From: Pseudomonas rhizophila
Lineage (GTDB): Bacteria; Pseudomonadota; Gammaproteobacteria; Pseudomonadales; Pseudomonadaceae
Length of the DNA: 64,000 nucleotides
Assembly (NCBI RefSeq): GCF_003033885.1
Contig: NZ_CP024081.1
Span: forward strand, 5,825,178-5,889,177
Direction: 5' to 3'
Both the position numbers and the translations under genes were made by a program. The notes beneath the pieces are model-generated. The model did no database searches and was not told where the DNA came from. It worked only from the letters and a program-made list of their open reading frames with translations. Shown one piece after another: positions 27,348-36,138 of the stretch (positions are counted from its first letter, which is position 1; every line of letters begins with the position of its first letter).

Positions 27348-27956
27348 ATGAACAAACTGATCGTGAGTCTGCTGTTGACATTGGGGATATCCGGCGTAGC
27401 CCATGCCGCTGGCGATGCCGCCGCCGGCCAGGCGAAAGCCGCCGTATGTGGGGCCTGCCATGGTCCGGATGGCAACAGCATGGCACCAAACTTTCCAAAA
27501 CTGGCGGGCCAGGGCGAGCGTTACCTGACCAAGCAGTTGAAGGACATCAAGGACGGCAAGCGTGTCGTGCTGGAAATGACCGGCCTGCTGACCAACCTGA
27601 ACGATCAGGACCTGGCGGACATGGCGGCTTATTTCGCCAGCCAGAAGGGCAGCGTTGGCGCCGCCGATCCAAAACTGGTCGCACGTGGTGAAGCGCTGTT
27701 TCGCGGAGGCAACCTGGAAAAGGGGCTTCCAGCTTGCACCGGTTGCCACTCGCCTGACGGCAAAGGTAACGCAGCGGCCGGCTTCCCGCACCTTGGGGGC
27801 CAGCACGCTCAGTACATTGCCAAGCAGCTGACTGACTTCCGCAAGGAAGCAGACGGTCGTAACAATGATGGCGAGGCGATGATGCGCACCATTGCCCGCA
27901 AGCTGAGCGACGAAGAGATCGCGGCGGTGGCCAGCTACATCCAGGGCCTGCACTAA
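27348..27956 (+). CDS. cc4: Cytochrome c4 (dihaem)
   Basis: Periplasmic dihaem cytochrome, 202 residues, that passes electrons to terminal oxidases such as cbb3-type. Signal peptide MNKLIVSLLLTLGISGVAHA. Two similar halves each carry one haem motif: CGACH near residue 36 and CTGCH near residue 132, with axial-Met candidates in SMAPNF and the EAMMRTIARKL region. It lies in the cytochrome-dsbA neighbourhood known from P. aeruginosa. Confidence 0.94.
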   Translation: MNKLIVSLLLTLGISGVAHAAGDAAAGQAKAAVCGACHGPDGNSMAPNFPKLAGQGERYLTKQLKDIKDGKRVVLEMTGLLTNLNDQDLADMAAYFASQKGSVGAADPKLVARGEALFRGGNLEKGLPACTGCHSPDGKGNAAAGFPHLGGQHAQYIAKQLTDFRKEADGRNNDGEAMMRTIARKLSDEEIAAVASYIQGLH

Positions 27957-28032
27957 GACCGTTGGCCGGGCGTTGTGAGGGTTTACATCTCTTGCAACGT
28001 TAACGCTCGATTAATCTGTCGATGCGAACATC

Positions 28033-28060
28033 AAAAGGGTGGCTTTGGCCGCCCTTTTTT
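28033..28060 (+). terminator. Rho-independent terminator after cytochrome c4
   Basis: AAAAGGGTGGC pairs with GCCGCCCTTTT around TTTG, followed by a T-run (28055-28060), 76 nt after the cc4 stop. Confidence 0.85.
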
Positions 28061-28154
28061 GTGGCCGCTACCGTTACACTAGCGAACTTGAACCCGTCAC
28101 GGCCTGTCTGAAAAACACGCCTCGCGAGGTCACCTCATTGTCCAGGAGTAAAGC

Positions 28155-28799
28155 ATGCGTAATCTGATCATCAGCGCCGCGCTCGCCGCTGTCAGCCTGT
28201 TCGGCATGGCCGCCCAAGCCAACGCCGAGGAATCGAAAGCCCCTTACGTCGAATTGAGCAATCCCGTTCCGGTGGCCGTGCCTGGCAAGATCGAAGTGGT
28301 GGAACTGTTCTGGTACGGCTGCCCGCATTGCTACGCGTTCGAGCCGGTCATCAACCCATGGGTCGAGAAACTGCCTTCGGACGTTAATTTCGTACGCATT
28401 CCGGCCATGTTCGGCGGCCCATGGGACGCCCACGGCCAGATGTTCCTGACCCTCGAAGCCATGGGCGTCGAGCACAAGGTTCACGCTGCAGTGTTCAATG
28501 AGATCCAGGTTGAGAAGAAGCGTCTGACCGATCCTGAAGAAATGGCTGAATTCCTCGCCACCCAAGGTGTGGACAAGGACAAGTTTCTGGCGACGTTCAA
28601 CTCCTTCGCCATCAAGGGCCAGATCAACAAAGCCAAAGAACTTGCCAAGAAATACGAGATCACTGGCGTACCCACCATGGTCGTCAACGGCAAATACCGC
28701 TTTGATATCGGTTCGGCCGGTGGTGCTAACCAGGCGCTGGAGCTGGCCGACCAGCTGATTGCCAAAGAACGAGCGGCAACCAAGGCCGCCGCCAACTAA
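28155..28799 (+). CDS. dsbA: Thiol:disulfide interchange protein DsbA
   Basis: Periplasmic oxidase that introduces disulfide bonds into exported proteins. 214 residues with a signal peptide (about 1-24, ending QANA) and a thioredoxin fold with an inserted helical domain. The active site is CPHC at residues 56-59 (LFWYGCPHCYAFEP) and the cis-Pro loop reads ITGVPTMVVNGKYR. The start has AGGAG about 8 nt upstream. Downstream, 14 nt away, is the EEP-family gene. Confidence 0.96.
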   Translation: MRNLIISAALAAVSLFGMAAQANAEESKAPYVELSNPVPVAVPGKIEVVELFWYGCPHCYAFEPVINPWVEKLPSDVNFVRIPAMFGGPWDAHGQMFLTLEAMGVEHKVHAAVFNEIQVEKKRLTDPEEMAEFLATQGVDKDKFLATFNSFAIKGQINKAKELAKKYEITGVPTMVVNGKYRFDIGSAGGANQALELADQLIAKERAATKAAAN

Positions 28800-28813
28800 G
28801 CGCGGCGCTGACC

Positions 28814-29692
28814 ATGGCCCGCTGGAGCACCGAACGCGTCGTTGGCCTGCATGAACCGCGGGTCAATGAGCATCATATCGCCTCCACGGGCCTGCCTGCC
28901 GACAACTGTCTGCGGCTGCTCAGTTTCAATATTCAGGTGGGCATCAGCACAGAGCGTTACCGGCATTACCTGACCCGTGGCTGGCAACATCTGCTGCCGC
29001 ACACCGGACGCGCCGTCAACCTGCAGAAGATCGGCGACCTGCTGAAAGATTTCGACCTGGTGGCCTTGCAAGAGGCCGACGGTGGGAGCCTGAGATCGGG
29101 CTACGTCAATCAGGTGGAGCATCTGGCTCAACTGGGTGCTTTCCCCTACTGGTACCAACAACTCAATCGCAACCTCGGACGCCTGGGCCAGCACAGCAAT
29201 GGTGTGTTGAGCCGCCTGCGGCCGTGGGCGATAGAAGACCACCCGTTACCCGGTCCCAAGGGACGCGGAGCGATCCTGGCGCGCTTTGGCGAAGGTCCGG
29301 AGGCGTTGATCGTGGTCATGATGCACCTGGCCCTTGGGGCTCGTACCCGAACGATGCAACTGGCCTACATCCGCGAGCTGATTGGTGACTACAAGCACCA
29401 GGTATTGATGGGCGACATGAATACCCATGCCAACGACTTGCTGCAAAATTCGCCGTTGCGTGATCTTGGGCTGCTCGCCCCCCAACTCGAAGCCACATTC
29501 CCCAGCTGGCGCCCCCAGCGCTGTCTGGACCATATTCTGTTGAGCCCCACCTTGACCCTCGAACGGTTCGAGGTGCTGGCTCACCCCATTTCCGACCACC
29601 TGCCTGTCGCGGTCGAAATTCGTCTGCCGGGTTCGCTCACGGCGGATGCATTCCCCGCACTGAGTCCTGCCCCTCGCGGATCCCATGAATGA
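28814..29692 (+). CDS. Endonuclease/exonuclease/phosphatase (EEP) family protein
   Basis: A 292-residue metal-dependent phosphoesterase of unknown substrate. EEP motifs in order: RLLSFNIQVG, LVALQEADGG (catalytic Glu), VLMGDMNTHA (Asp/Asn) and HPISDHLPVAV (His). No signal peptide is visible. It follows dsbA by 14 nt and its stop overlaps the next gene's ATG (ATGA), matching the PA5488-PA5487 order in P. aeruginosa. Confidence 0.88.
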   Translation: MARWSTERVVGLHEPRVNEHHIASTGLPADNCLRLLSFNIQVGISTERYRHYLTRGWQHLLPHTGRAVNLQKIGDLLKDFDLVALQEADGGSLRSGYVNQVEHLAQLGAFPYWYQQLNRNLGRLGQHSNGVLSRLRPWAIEDHPLPGPKGRGAILARFGEGPEALIVVMMHLALGARTRTMQLAYIRELIGDYKHQVLMGDMNTHANDLLQNSPLRDLGLLAPQLEATFPSWRPQRCLDHILLSPTLTLERFEVLAHPISDHLPVAVEIRLPGSLTADAFPALSPAPRGSHE

Positions 29693-31761
29693 GCGACGAA
29701 GCCGAACGCTGGAGAGAGAAGTACTTCAAGAGCATCGAACAGCAAGAAAAGCTCGAGCGCCGCTGGGCGGCTCGGCTCGACTTGCTGCGTCGCGGCCTGG
29801 TGCGCAGTACGCTGGCCGCCGAAGGCACTGACCGGGCGGTCGATCAGTGCATGAAAGAAATGCGCGAAGTGGTGCGCAGCGATGACATGGATGCCGCCCT
29901 CGCCGCTCTTTTGCCCCGCCTGGAAAAAGCTGTGCTTGATTCCGAGCAGCGTCGCGAGACTCGGGTCGAACAGGTGAGCGCCGCATTGACTTCCCTGGTC
30001 GCTCAGTTGCAAACCTTGCCGCTGCCAAAGGAAGTCAGCCGGCCCTTGAAAAAGTTTTCCAAGCAGTTGGAAGACCGGGTGGACCAGGCTCGGGAGATTC
30101 CTTTGCTGCTCAGTGAACTGAGCAGCTTGCAGGGCCAGGCGCTGAGTGTGCTGGAAGCGCCCACTGAACCGAATCGTCCCGGCCTTCTGCAACGGTTGTT
30201 TGGTGGCCACGGCCAGGAAGAAGCGGCGCCTCCGCCGCACGAACCTGCCCAGCGCAGCGCGGTGCCGGTTTTGGAAACGACACCGCCGGCACCGGCACAG
30301 TTAGCGACTGACGCTGCGCCTGTCATAACTCCAGCTCCAGCCCCGGCAATGTTAGCCGGACCCGTGGCAACGGTGGATGAAGCGCCTGAACCGGTCGCGT
30401 TCATTCCGCCAATGGTCGATCCCGATCCAGAACGCTCTCCGTCGCCGGTATCCGAAGCTGCCGAGCCGACTCTGGAACGAGATGAAGCTACCGAGCAGGA
30501 GGAGGCAACCGAGCCGGCACCGATTCCCACGGAACAGGCGGTGCCGGTACCCGCCCTTGGGAACCCTGATGAGCTGATGCCCGAGGAGCCGCCGCAAGCG
30601 CTGGACGAGTCGCTGCCCCTCCCGGAAGAGCCCGTCGAACCCTCGGCCGCGGTCGAGCCGGCAGCGTCTGAGCCGGAGGACGACCATTATGAACTGCCCG
30701 ACTCACCGGAGCCGTCCTACAGTTCGGTGGCCAGGCATATAGAAGACACCCTGTTGGGCCTGCTGGGCGATCTGACCCTGCCCGAGCGTCATCGTCCCCA
30801 GGCCGAGGCCATGCGCGAACGGCTGCAAAATGGCTTGAACTGGTATGAATTACTGCCAATTCTCGACGATCTTGCCGTGCTCATGCTGGCAATTACCGAC
30901 ACCGGCCAACATGAATTCGAAGCGTACCTGCAGCGCCTCAATGATCGGCTTGAGTCCTTCCAGAGCAGTTTACGGGCAGCCAGTGAAGACCATGCCGATA
31001 ACCAGTCGGCCTCCCGGGAAATGGACACGCAGATTCGCGAGCAGGTGGATGGCTTGCAAAGCAGCGTGCAGGAAGCTGATGACCTGGAAGGTCTCAAGCA
31101 AGTGCTGGAGAACCATCTTGAAGGCCTGCTTGGCACGATGGACCAGCACCAGAAGCAGCGCGATCAGCGCGAGCAGGAAGTGTCGGCTCGCCTCAAAAGC
31201 CTGGCCGAGCGCGTCGCGCTGATGGAGCAGGATGCCCAGGTTGTCCGGGATAATCTTGAAGAGCAGCGGCAAAAAGCGCTTATCGATCCGCTCACTGGGC
31301 TACCTAACCGCGCCGCCTGGTCCGAGCGTCTCGAACAGGAAGTTGCCCAATGGCAGCGGCACGGCAACAGTCTGCTGCTGGCCATGCTCGATCTGGATCA
31401 CTTCAAGCGCATCAACGATAACTACGGCCACCTGGCAGGTGATCGGGTGCTGAAGATCATCGCTTCGGTGCTGCGCAGACGTTTGCGTGGCAGCGATTTT
31501 ATCGCCCGCTTTGGCGGTGAGGAATTTGTCCTGCTGGTGCCCGACACACCGCTGGCGGCCGGGGCAAGACTGGCCGAGTCCCTGCGCGCAGCCATCGAGG
31601 CCTGCCCGTTTCACTTCAAGGGTGAGCCGGTCACGATCACCGTGTCCGTGGGCATGACCGCGTTCAAAAGCGGGGAGCACAGCGATTCGGTGCTTAAAAG
31701 AGCCGATCAGGCGCTATACAGAGCCAAAAATGCCGGGCGCAACCGAGTGGAATGGGGCTGA
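29689..31761 (+). CDS. Diguanylate cyclase, DgcH-like
   Basis: A 690-residue cytoplasmic-looking c-di-GMP synthase. Residues 1-155 are helical and charged. Residues about 160-340 form a Pro/Ala/Glu-rich low-complexity linker, followed by a helical coiled-coil region (about 350-510; EMDTQIREQVDGLQSSVQEA). The C-terminal GGDEF domain (about 520-690) has GGEEF at 609-613 and the I-site RGSD five residues before it. The location upstream of ampDh2 and downstream of dsbA/EEP matches dgcH (PA5487). Start codon overlaps the EEP stop by 4 nt. Confidence 0.88.
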   Translation: MSDEAERWREKYFKSIEQQEKLERRWAARLDLLRRGLVRSTLAAEGTDRAVDQCMKEMREVVRSDDMDAALAALLPRLEKAVLDSEQRRETRVEQVSAALTSLVAQLQTLPLPKEVSRPLKKFSKQLEDRVDQAREIPLLLSELSSLQGQALSVLEAPTEPNRPGLLQRLFGGHGQEEAAPPPHEPAQRSAVPVLETTPPAPAQLATDAAPVITPAPAPAMLAGPVATVDEAPEPVAFIPPMVDPDPERSPSPVSEAAEPTLERDEATEQEEATEPAPIPTEQAVPVPALGNPDELMPEEPPQALDESLPLPEEPVEPSAAVEPAASEPEDDHYELPDSPEPSYSSVARHIEDTLLGLLGDLTLPERHRPQAEAMRERLQNGLNWYELLPILDDLAVLMLAITDTGQHEFEAYLQRLNDRLESFQSSLRAASEDHADNQSASREMDTQIREQVDGLQSSVQEADDLEGLKQVLENHLEGLLGTMDQHQKQRDQREQEVSARLKSLAERVALMEQDAQVVRDNLEEQRQKALIDPLTGLPNRAAWSERLEQEVAQWQRHGNSLLLAMLDLDHFKRINDNYGHLAGDRVLKIIASVLRRRLRGSDFIARFGGEEFVLLVPDTPLAAGARLAESLRAAIEACPFHFKGEPVTITVSVGMTAFKSGEHSDSVLKRADQALYRAKNAGRNRVEWG

Positions 31762-31862
31762 AGGCAATTGTTCCATTTTGTGAATCCCGCTATACGAGCC
31801 AGATCATCGCAACGCGATACGTTACACTGTTGCATTACCCCCAGCGTGTAATGCACCTTGCC

Positions 31863-32642
31863 ATGAAATTTTTTTCGCTCATTGCCTTCTTACTGGTTCT
31901 GGCCGGTTGCGCCAGCGGCCCCAGGCTCGATACCAGCCACCCTTCAGTCAATCATGACAACCGTATCCAGTTCGTGGTGCTGCATTACACTTCCGCTTCC
32001 CTGGAGCGGTCCCTGGCTTTGCTCACCCACGGCGAAGTCAGTGCGCATTACCTGATCGGCGATGATAAAAGCGCGACCGTCTACAAGCTGGTAGATGAAG
32101 GCCGGCGCGCCTGGCACGCCGGAGACAGTGAATGGGATGGCCGGACCTGGCTCAATTCCAGCTCCATCGGCATTGAGATCGTCAATCCCGGTTTCGTCGA
32201 TACGCCCACCGGGCGCCTCTGGTATCCCTACAGCGAAGCTCAGGTCCAGGCCTTGATCGCCTTGCTCAAGGACATCTCCCAGCGTAATGGGATCAACCCG
32301 CGCAACATCATTGGGCATAGCGATATTGCCCCGATGCGCAAGCTTGACCCTGGGCCGCTGTTTCCCTGGAAGCGCCTGGCGCAAGCTGGGGTGGGGATTT
32401 GGCCAGACGAGCAGGCGGTAATCCGCCAGCAGGCGGTTTTCGCGGCGCAGGTACCGAACGCCAGTTGGTTCCAGGCCGAGCTGGCCCGTTTCGGTTACCC
32501 GACGCCCCGCACCGGCGAATGGGATGTGGCCACTCATCATGTGCTCGCTGCCTTCCAGATGCGCTTCCGGCCGACCCGGTTCGACGGCATGCCGGATGCG
32601 CAAAGTGCGGCTATCCTGCAGGTGCTCAACCAGACAAAATAA
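31863..32642 (+). CDS. ampDh2: N-acetylmuramoyl-L-alanine amidase, AmpDh2-like lipoprotein
   Basis: Zinc amidase that cleaves the amide bond between muramic acid and the stem peptide, involved in peptidoglycan turnover and, in P. aeruginosa, beta-lactamase control. 259 residues. The signal MKFFSLIAFLLVLAGCASG contains a lipobox Cys16, so outer-membrane anchoring is likely. Amidase_2 ligands: His in FVVLHYTS, His in IIGHSDIAP and Asp in KLDPGP. The C-terminal 70 residues resemble a peptidoglycan-binding-like segment. The ATG at 31863 gives the length expected for AmpDh2. Confidence 0.92.
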   Translation: MKFFSLIAFLLVLAGCASGPRLDTSHPSVNHDNRIQFVVLHYTSASLERSLALLTHGEVSAHYLIGDDKSATVYKLVDEGRRAWHAGDSEWDGRTWLNSSSIGIEIVNPGFVDTPTGRLWYPYSEAQVQALIALLKDISQRNGINPRNIIGHSDIAPMRKLDPGPLFPWKRLAQAGVGIWPDEQAVIRQQAVFAAQVPNASWFQAELARFGYPTPRTGEWDVATHHVLAAFQMRFRPTRFDGMPDAQSAAILQVLNQTK

Positions 32643-32714
32643 TGACGCCCGTCCGACGGTCAGGGCTAAATCCAAATCAGAAGCTATAACTCATTGGTAA
32701 CTTTCGGATTACCA

Positions 32715-34331
32715 ATGATGACGCCTGCCCGCGAAACCCTGCAAAGCTGGCTCCATCGCCCGTTTCTCCTGGCGATGATGGCGGCTGTCCTGAGTACCGT
32801 GCTATTGCTGGGCGCCAGTCTGTTCGTGGTGATGCAGCAAATCCAGCAGCGCGAAAGCGACCAGATGAATGCTCAGGGCGAGCGCTTTCTGCAGCGACTC
32901 GAGCAGCTTTTCGGACAGTTGCGCGAAAGCCTCGACGATCTGCAAAACCAGCCGTTGCGCAGATGCGACGACGACATGATCGCGACGTTGCAGCAGGTCA
33001 GCTTCAACTACCGTTTCGTCTACGAAGCGGCGTATATCGATAGCAGCGGGGTTTGTTCCAATCGTCCACGCCGCAGCGGGTTATCGGTGATCCGACCGCC
33101 TGACATCCGGGGCCCGACCTACAGCTACTGGCTCAATACCACCACCGAGCCGGATGAAAACCGTGCTGCATTGATGCTGGGGCGTGGCAATTTTCGCGTT
33201 GCGACTTCCCGCGGGCATCTGACCGACGTGGTCGACCTGCCCCCCGGCAGTAGCCTGCTTGTGGTGCTCGATCATGGCGAGCGGGCGATACCGGTGCTGG
33301 GCACCGATCAATACTGGCCGCCCACGGAGCCTTGGCCCTCGAAAAGCCGCAATGCATTGCAAGTGACGCAGAACCGCCTGATCTATCGGATGCAGACCGA
33401 CAGCCCGGAATATCAACTGGTGCTGATTGCTCAACGCAATGGTTTCAATATTCCCTCCAACGCCTGGTGGTTGCTGCCCATCAGCCTGATGCTGGGCCTG
33501 GGGATTGGTTTCCAGGTATTCCTGCTGGCGCGTCAGCGCCAATCGATGGACGCCGAGCTGCACGGGGCCATCCGGCGCGGGGAATTGCAGGTGCTGTACC
33601 AGCCGATCTTCGACCTGCGCAGTCGCAATTGCGTCGGTGCTGAAGCCCTGTTGCGCTGGCGGCGCCCGGACGGCACCCTCACCAGCCCGGATCTGTTCAT
33701 TCCGATGGCAGAGAACACCGGGCAGATCCGTCAGATCACAGACTTCGTGCTGCAACGCCTGTTCGACCAGTTGGGTCAGCTGCTGCGGGCCAATCCGCAG
33801 CTCTACATCTCGGTGAACCTGGCAGCGTGCGACGTCATGGTGCCACGTATCGGCGAAGTGATCGCCCGCCTGCTGGCGTTGCATCGGGTGTCGGCGCACC
33901 AGATAGCCTTTGAAGTGACCGAACGCGGATTGGTCGATGTCCTGGTCGCCCGGGATAATCTGCAATCGCTGCGCGATGTCGGGCATCAGGTGTTGATCGA
34001 TGATTTTGGCACGGGCTATTGCAGCCTCGCCTATCTGCAAACCTTGCCGGTGGACTGCTTGAAAATCGACAAAGCCTTCATTGACGCCCTGGGGCACGAT
34101 GCCGCCAGCAGCGGTGTGGCCCCGCATATTATCCGCATGGCCCACGCGTTAGAGCTCAAGGTGATTGCCGAGGGCATCGAGCATGAAGCCCAGGCGTCTT
34201 ACCTGAGCAGCGAAGGCGTGACTTTCGGGCAGGGTTGGCTGTTTGCCCATGCGCTCAGTGCCGTGCAGTTGATCGAGCTGATTACCCGCGGCCGGCGCCT
34301 GTTGGGGCGACGCCTGGACGATGAGGCCTGA
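32715..34331 (+). CDS. CSS-motif cyclic-di-GMP phosphodiesterase (EAL)
   Basis: Predicted to degrade c-di-GMP in response to periplasmic redox state. An N-terminal helix (about 16-40; LLAMMAAVLSTVLLLGASLF) is followed by a periplasmic CSS-type domain with Cys84 and Cys114 (GVCSN, a variant of CSS), a second helix (about 255-275; WWLLPISLMLGLGIGF) and an EAL domain (about 285-535). Active-site motifs are intact: EALLRW, SVNLAA, FEVTE, IDDFGTGY, LKIDKAF, AEGIE, QGWLFA. In this family DsbA-dependent disulfide formation keeps the enzyme low in activity; dsbA lies 4 kb upstream. Start at ATG 32715 or 32718. Confidence 0.88.
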   Translation: MMTPARETLQSWLHRPFLLAMMAAVLSTVLLLGASLFVVMQQIQQRESDQMNAQGERFLQRLEQLFGQLRESLDDLQNQPLRRCDDDMIATLQQVSFNYRFVYEAAYIDSSGVCSNRPRRSGLSVIRPPDIRGPTYSYWLNTTTEPDENRAALMLGRGNFRVATSRGHLTDVVDLPPGSSLLVVLDHGERAIPVLGTDQYWPPTEPWPSKSRNALQVTQNRLIYRMQTDSPEYQLVLIAQRNGFNIPSNAWWLLPISLMLGLGIGFQVFLLARQRQSMDAELHGAIRRGELQVLYQPIFDLRSRNCVGAEALLRWRRPDGTLTSPDLFIPMAENTGQIRQITDFVLQRLFDQLGQLLRANPQLYISVNLAACDVMVPRIGEVIARLLALHRVSAHQIAFEVTERGLVDVLVARDNLQSLRDVGHQVLIDDFGTGYCSLAYLQTLPVDCLKIDKAFIDALGHDAASSGVAPHIIRMAHALELKVIAEGIEHEAQASYLSSEGVTFGQGWLFAHALSAVQLIELITRGRRLLGRRLDDEA

Positions 34332-34337
34332 GCCGAC

Positions 34338-36128
34338 TCAGACCGCCAGCGCCATATAGAACTGGGTGCCCTGCCCCGGCCGTGAATAAACGCCCATGCG
34401 CCCACCGTGGAGCTGCACGATTTCCTTGCACAGCGCCAGCCCCAGCCCTGCGCCGCCCTTTTTGCGACCGACCTGGACGAAAGGTTCGAAGATCCTTCCC
34501 TGCTGGCCGTAGGGAATGCCCTCTCCATTGTCCTCGACGCTGATGATCACCCGCTCGCCGTGACGACGGGCCTGCAGGCGGATCTGACCGTGGTCGCCCG
34601 TGTGACGCATGGCATTGTCGATCAGGTTATCCAGCACCCGGTCCAGTTGCGCAGCGTCGGCATGCAGGCGCGGTAAGGGTCCCTGGATCGCCACGAGCAA
34701 TTGGATGCCCTTGGCCTGGGCCTGTGCGGCAAACCGCAGCCGGGCCGACTCCAGCAGTTCTTCGATGGAACAAGGTGCCAGCGTCAGCTTTTGCAGGCCG
34801 TTCTGGTAGCGGGAGAAGTTCAGCAGGTCATTGATGAGCTGCATCAGGCGCTGCATTTCTTCGTTGACGGTGTTGAGCAGATCGGCTTCGCGCGATTCCT
34901 CAGGAAAATGCACGCGCTCCTGCAACAGGCCGAACGCCATGTGCATGCCGGTCACTGGGGTACGCAGCTCGTGGGACGCGCGCAACACGAACTCACTGCG
35001 CACCCGTTCGAAAGCGCGTTGTTCGGTGACATCGTGCAACACCATCACCGCCCCGAGGATGTGCCCCTGGGTATGGCTGACGGGGGTGAGGCTATACGTC
35101 AGCAACCGCGACTCGCCATCCACTTCGATGCTCAAGTCGTCCGGCGCCCGCTCCAGCGTTCCCCCGCGCAGCACCAGTTGCAGTTCCTCATCCAGATCCT
35201 TGCGTTCCAGCGCCTCGCCCAATCCCTGGCCCAGGCGCTCCTCGTCCCAGCCCAATTGACGCTGGGCCACCGGGTTGAGGTGCTCCAGGCGACCCTGGCG
35301 ATCGATCATCAGCAAGCCGTCGTCGATGCTGTCGAGTACCGCTTGCAAGCGTTGCTGGCCGGCGAGCAGCTCATCGACGTTGGTGGCCTGATGCTCGCGC
35401 AGAGCCTGGGCCATGATGCCGAAGCGTCGGGTCAGCAAGTTCAATTCCGAGGCCGAGGAGATCGGCAGCGTCACCTCGAAGTTGCCCTGACCGATATTAT
35501 CCGCCGCCGCCGCCAGCGCCTCGATCGGCGCCCCGAAACGTCGGGCGATACCGTGGGCTGTGATGAAGCCGATGATCAGCACTGCCAACCCTACCAGCCC
35601 CAGTAATCCGGAAATCAGCAACGCGCGCTCGCGAGCTTTGTTCTGGGTGTCGCTGATGTTGTTCAGCGCCTGCCGATACGCGTCGATCAAGCCCGTGCGC
35701 AGCACGTTGAATTTTTCGGTGAGGTTCTGGATACCGGACAGTTGGGCCGGTAGCTGGCGAGAGGCTGAAAAAGCCTCCAGAAAACTGATGTAATCGGCTT
35801 TGGCCTTGCTGAAGCTGTCGGCTGAATCGTCCAGCACCTGTTCGTGGGCGATGCCCTCGTCGAGCAACTCGAAGTATTGCCGTTTGGATGCTTCCAGAGC
35901 CACCAGGTCGGGCTTCTCATCGAGCATGATCATCAACTGGTCGCCCAGGGTCTGACGCAGCTTGAGGCCCAGGTCGAGCAGGATGAAGTTGTCGCGCACC
36001 GATTGTTCTTGGGTATTGGCCATCTGCACCACGCTGACCAGGCCAAGCAACAGCCCCAGCAATGCCACGGTAATCAGCGCCGAGATACTCAGAAACAGCC
36101 GTGTGCGCAGCTTCATCGCCAGTTTCAT
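34338..36128 (-). CDS. kinB: Sensor histidine kinase KinB
   Basis: Membrane sensor kinase and phosphatase partner of AlgB; in P. aeruginosa it restrains alginate production. 596 residues: TM1 (about 10-32), periplasmic helical sensor, TM2 (about 168-190), HAMP (HGIARRFGAPIEALAAAADN), PAS (LQAVLDSIDDGLLMIDRQGR), HisKA with H-box RASHELRTPV, and HATPase with VLDNLIDNAMRHTG and GGAGLGLALCKEIVQ. The start at 36128 (MKLAMKLRTRLFLSISALIT) gives the family length and follows the algB stop by 10 bp. Confidence 0.95.
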   Translation of the reverse strand: MKLAMKLRTRLFLSISALITVALLGLLLGLVSVVQMANTQEQSVRDNFILLDLGLKLRQTLGDQLMIMLDEKPDLVALEASKRQYFELLDEGIAHEQVLDDSADSFSKAKADYISFLEAFSASRQLPAQLSGIQNLTEKFNVLRTGLIDAYRQALNNISDTQNKARERALLISGLLGLVGLAVLIIGFITAHGIARRFGAPIEALAAAADNIGQGNFEVTLPISSASELNLLTRRFGIMAQALREHQATNVDELLAGQQRLQAVLDSIDDGLLMIDRQGRLEHLNPVAQRQLGWDEERLGQGLGEALERKDLDEELQLVLRGGTLERAPDDLSIEVDGESRLLTYSLTPVSHTQGHILGAVMVLHDVTEQRAFERVRSEFVLRASHELRTPVTGMHMAFGLLQERVHFPEESREADLLNTVNEEMQRLMQLINDLLNFSRYQNGLQKLTLAPCSIEELLESARLRFAAQAQAKGIQLLVAIQGPLPRLHADAAQLDRVLDNLIDNAMRHTGDHGQIRLQARRHGERVIISVEDNGEGIPYGQQGRIFEPFVQVGRKKGGAGLGLALCKEIVQLHGGRMGVYSRPGQGTQFYMALAV

Positions 36129-36138
36129 AAGATGACGC

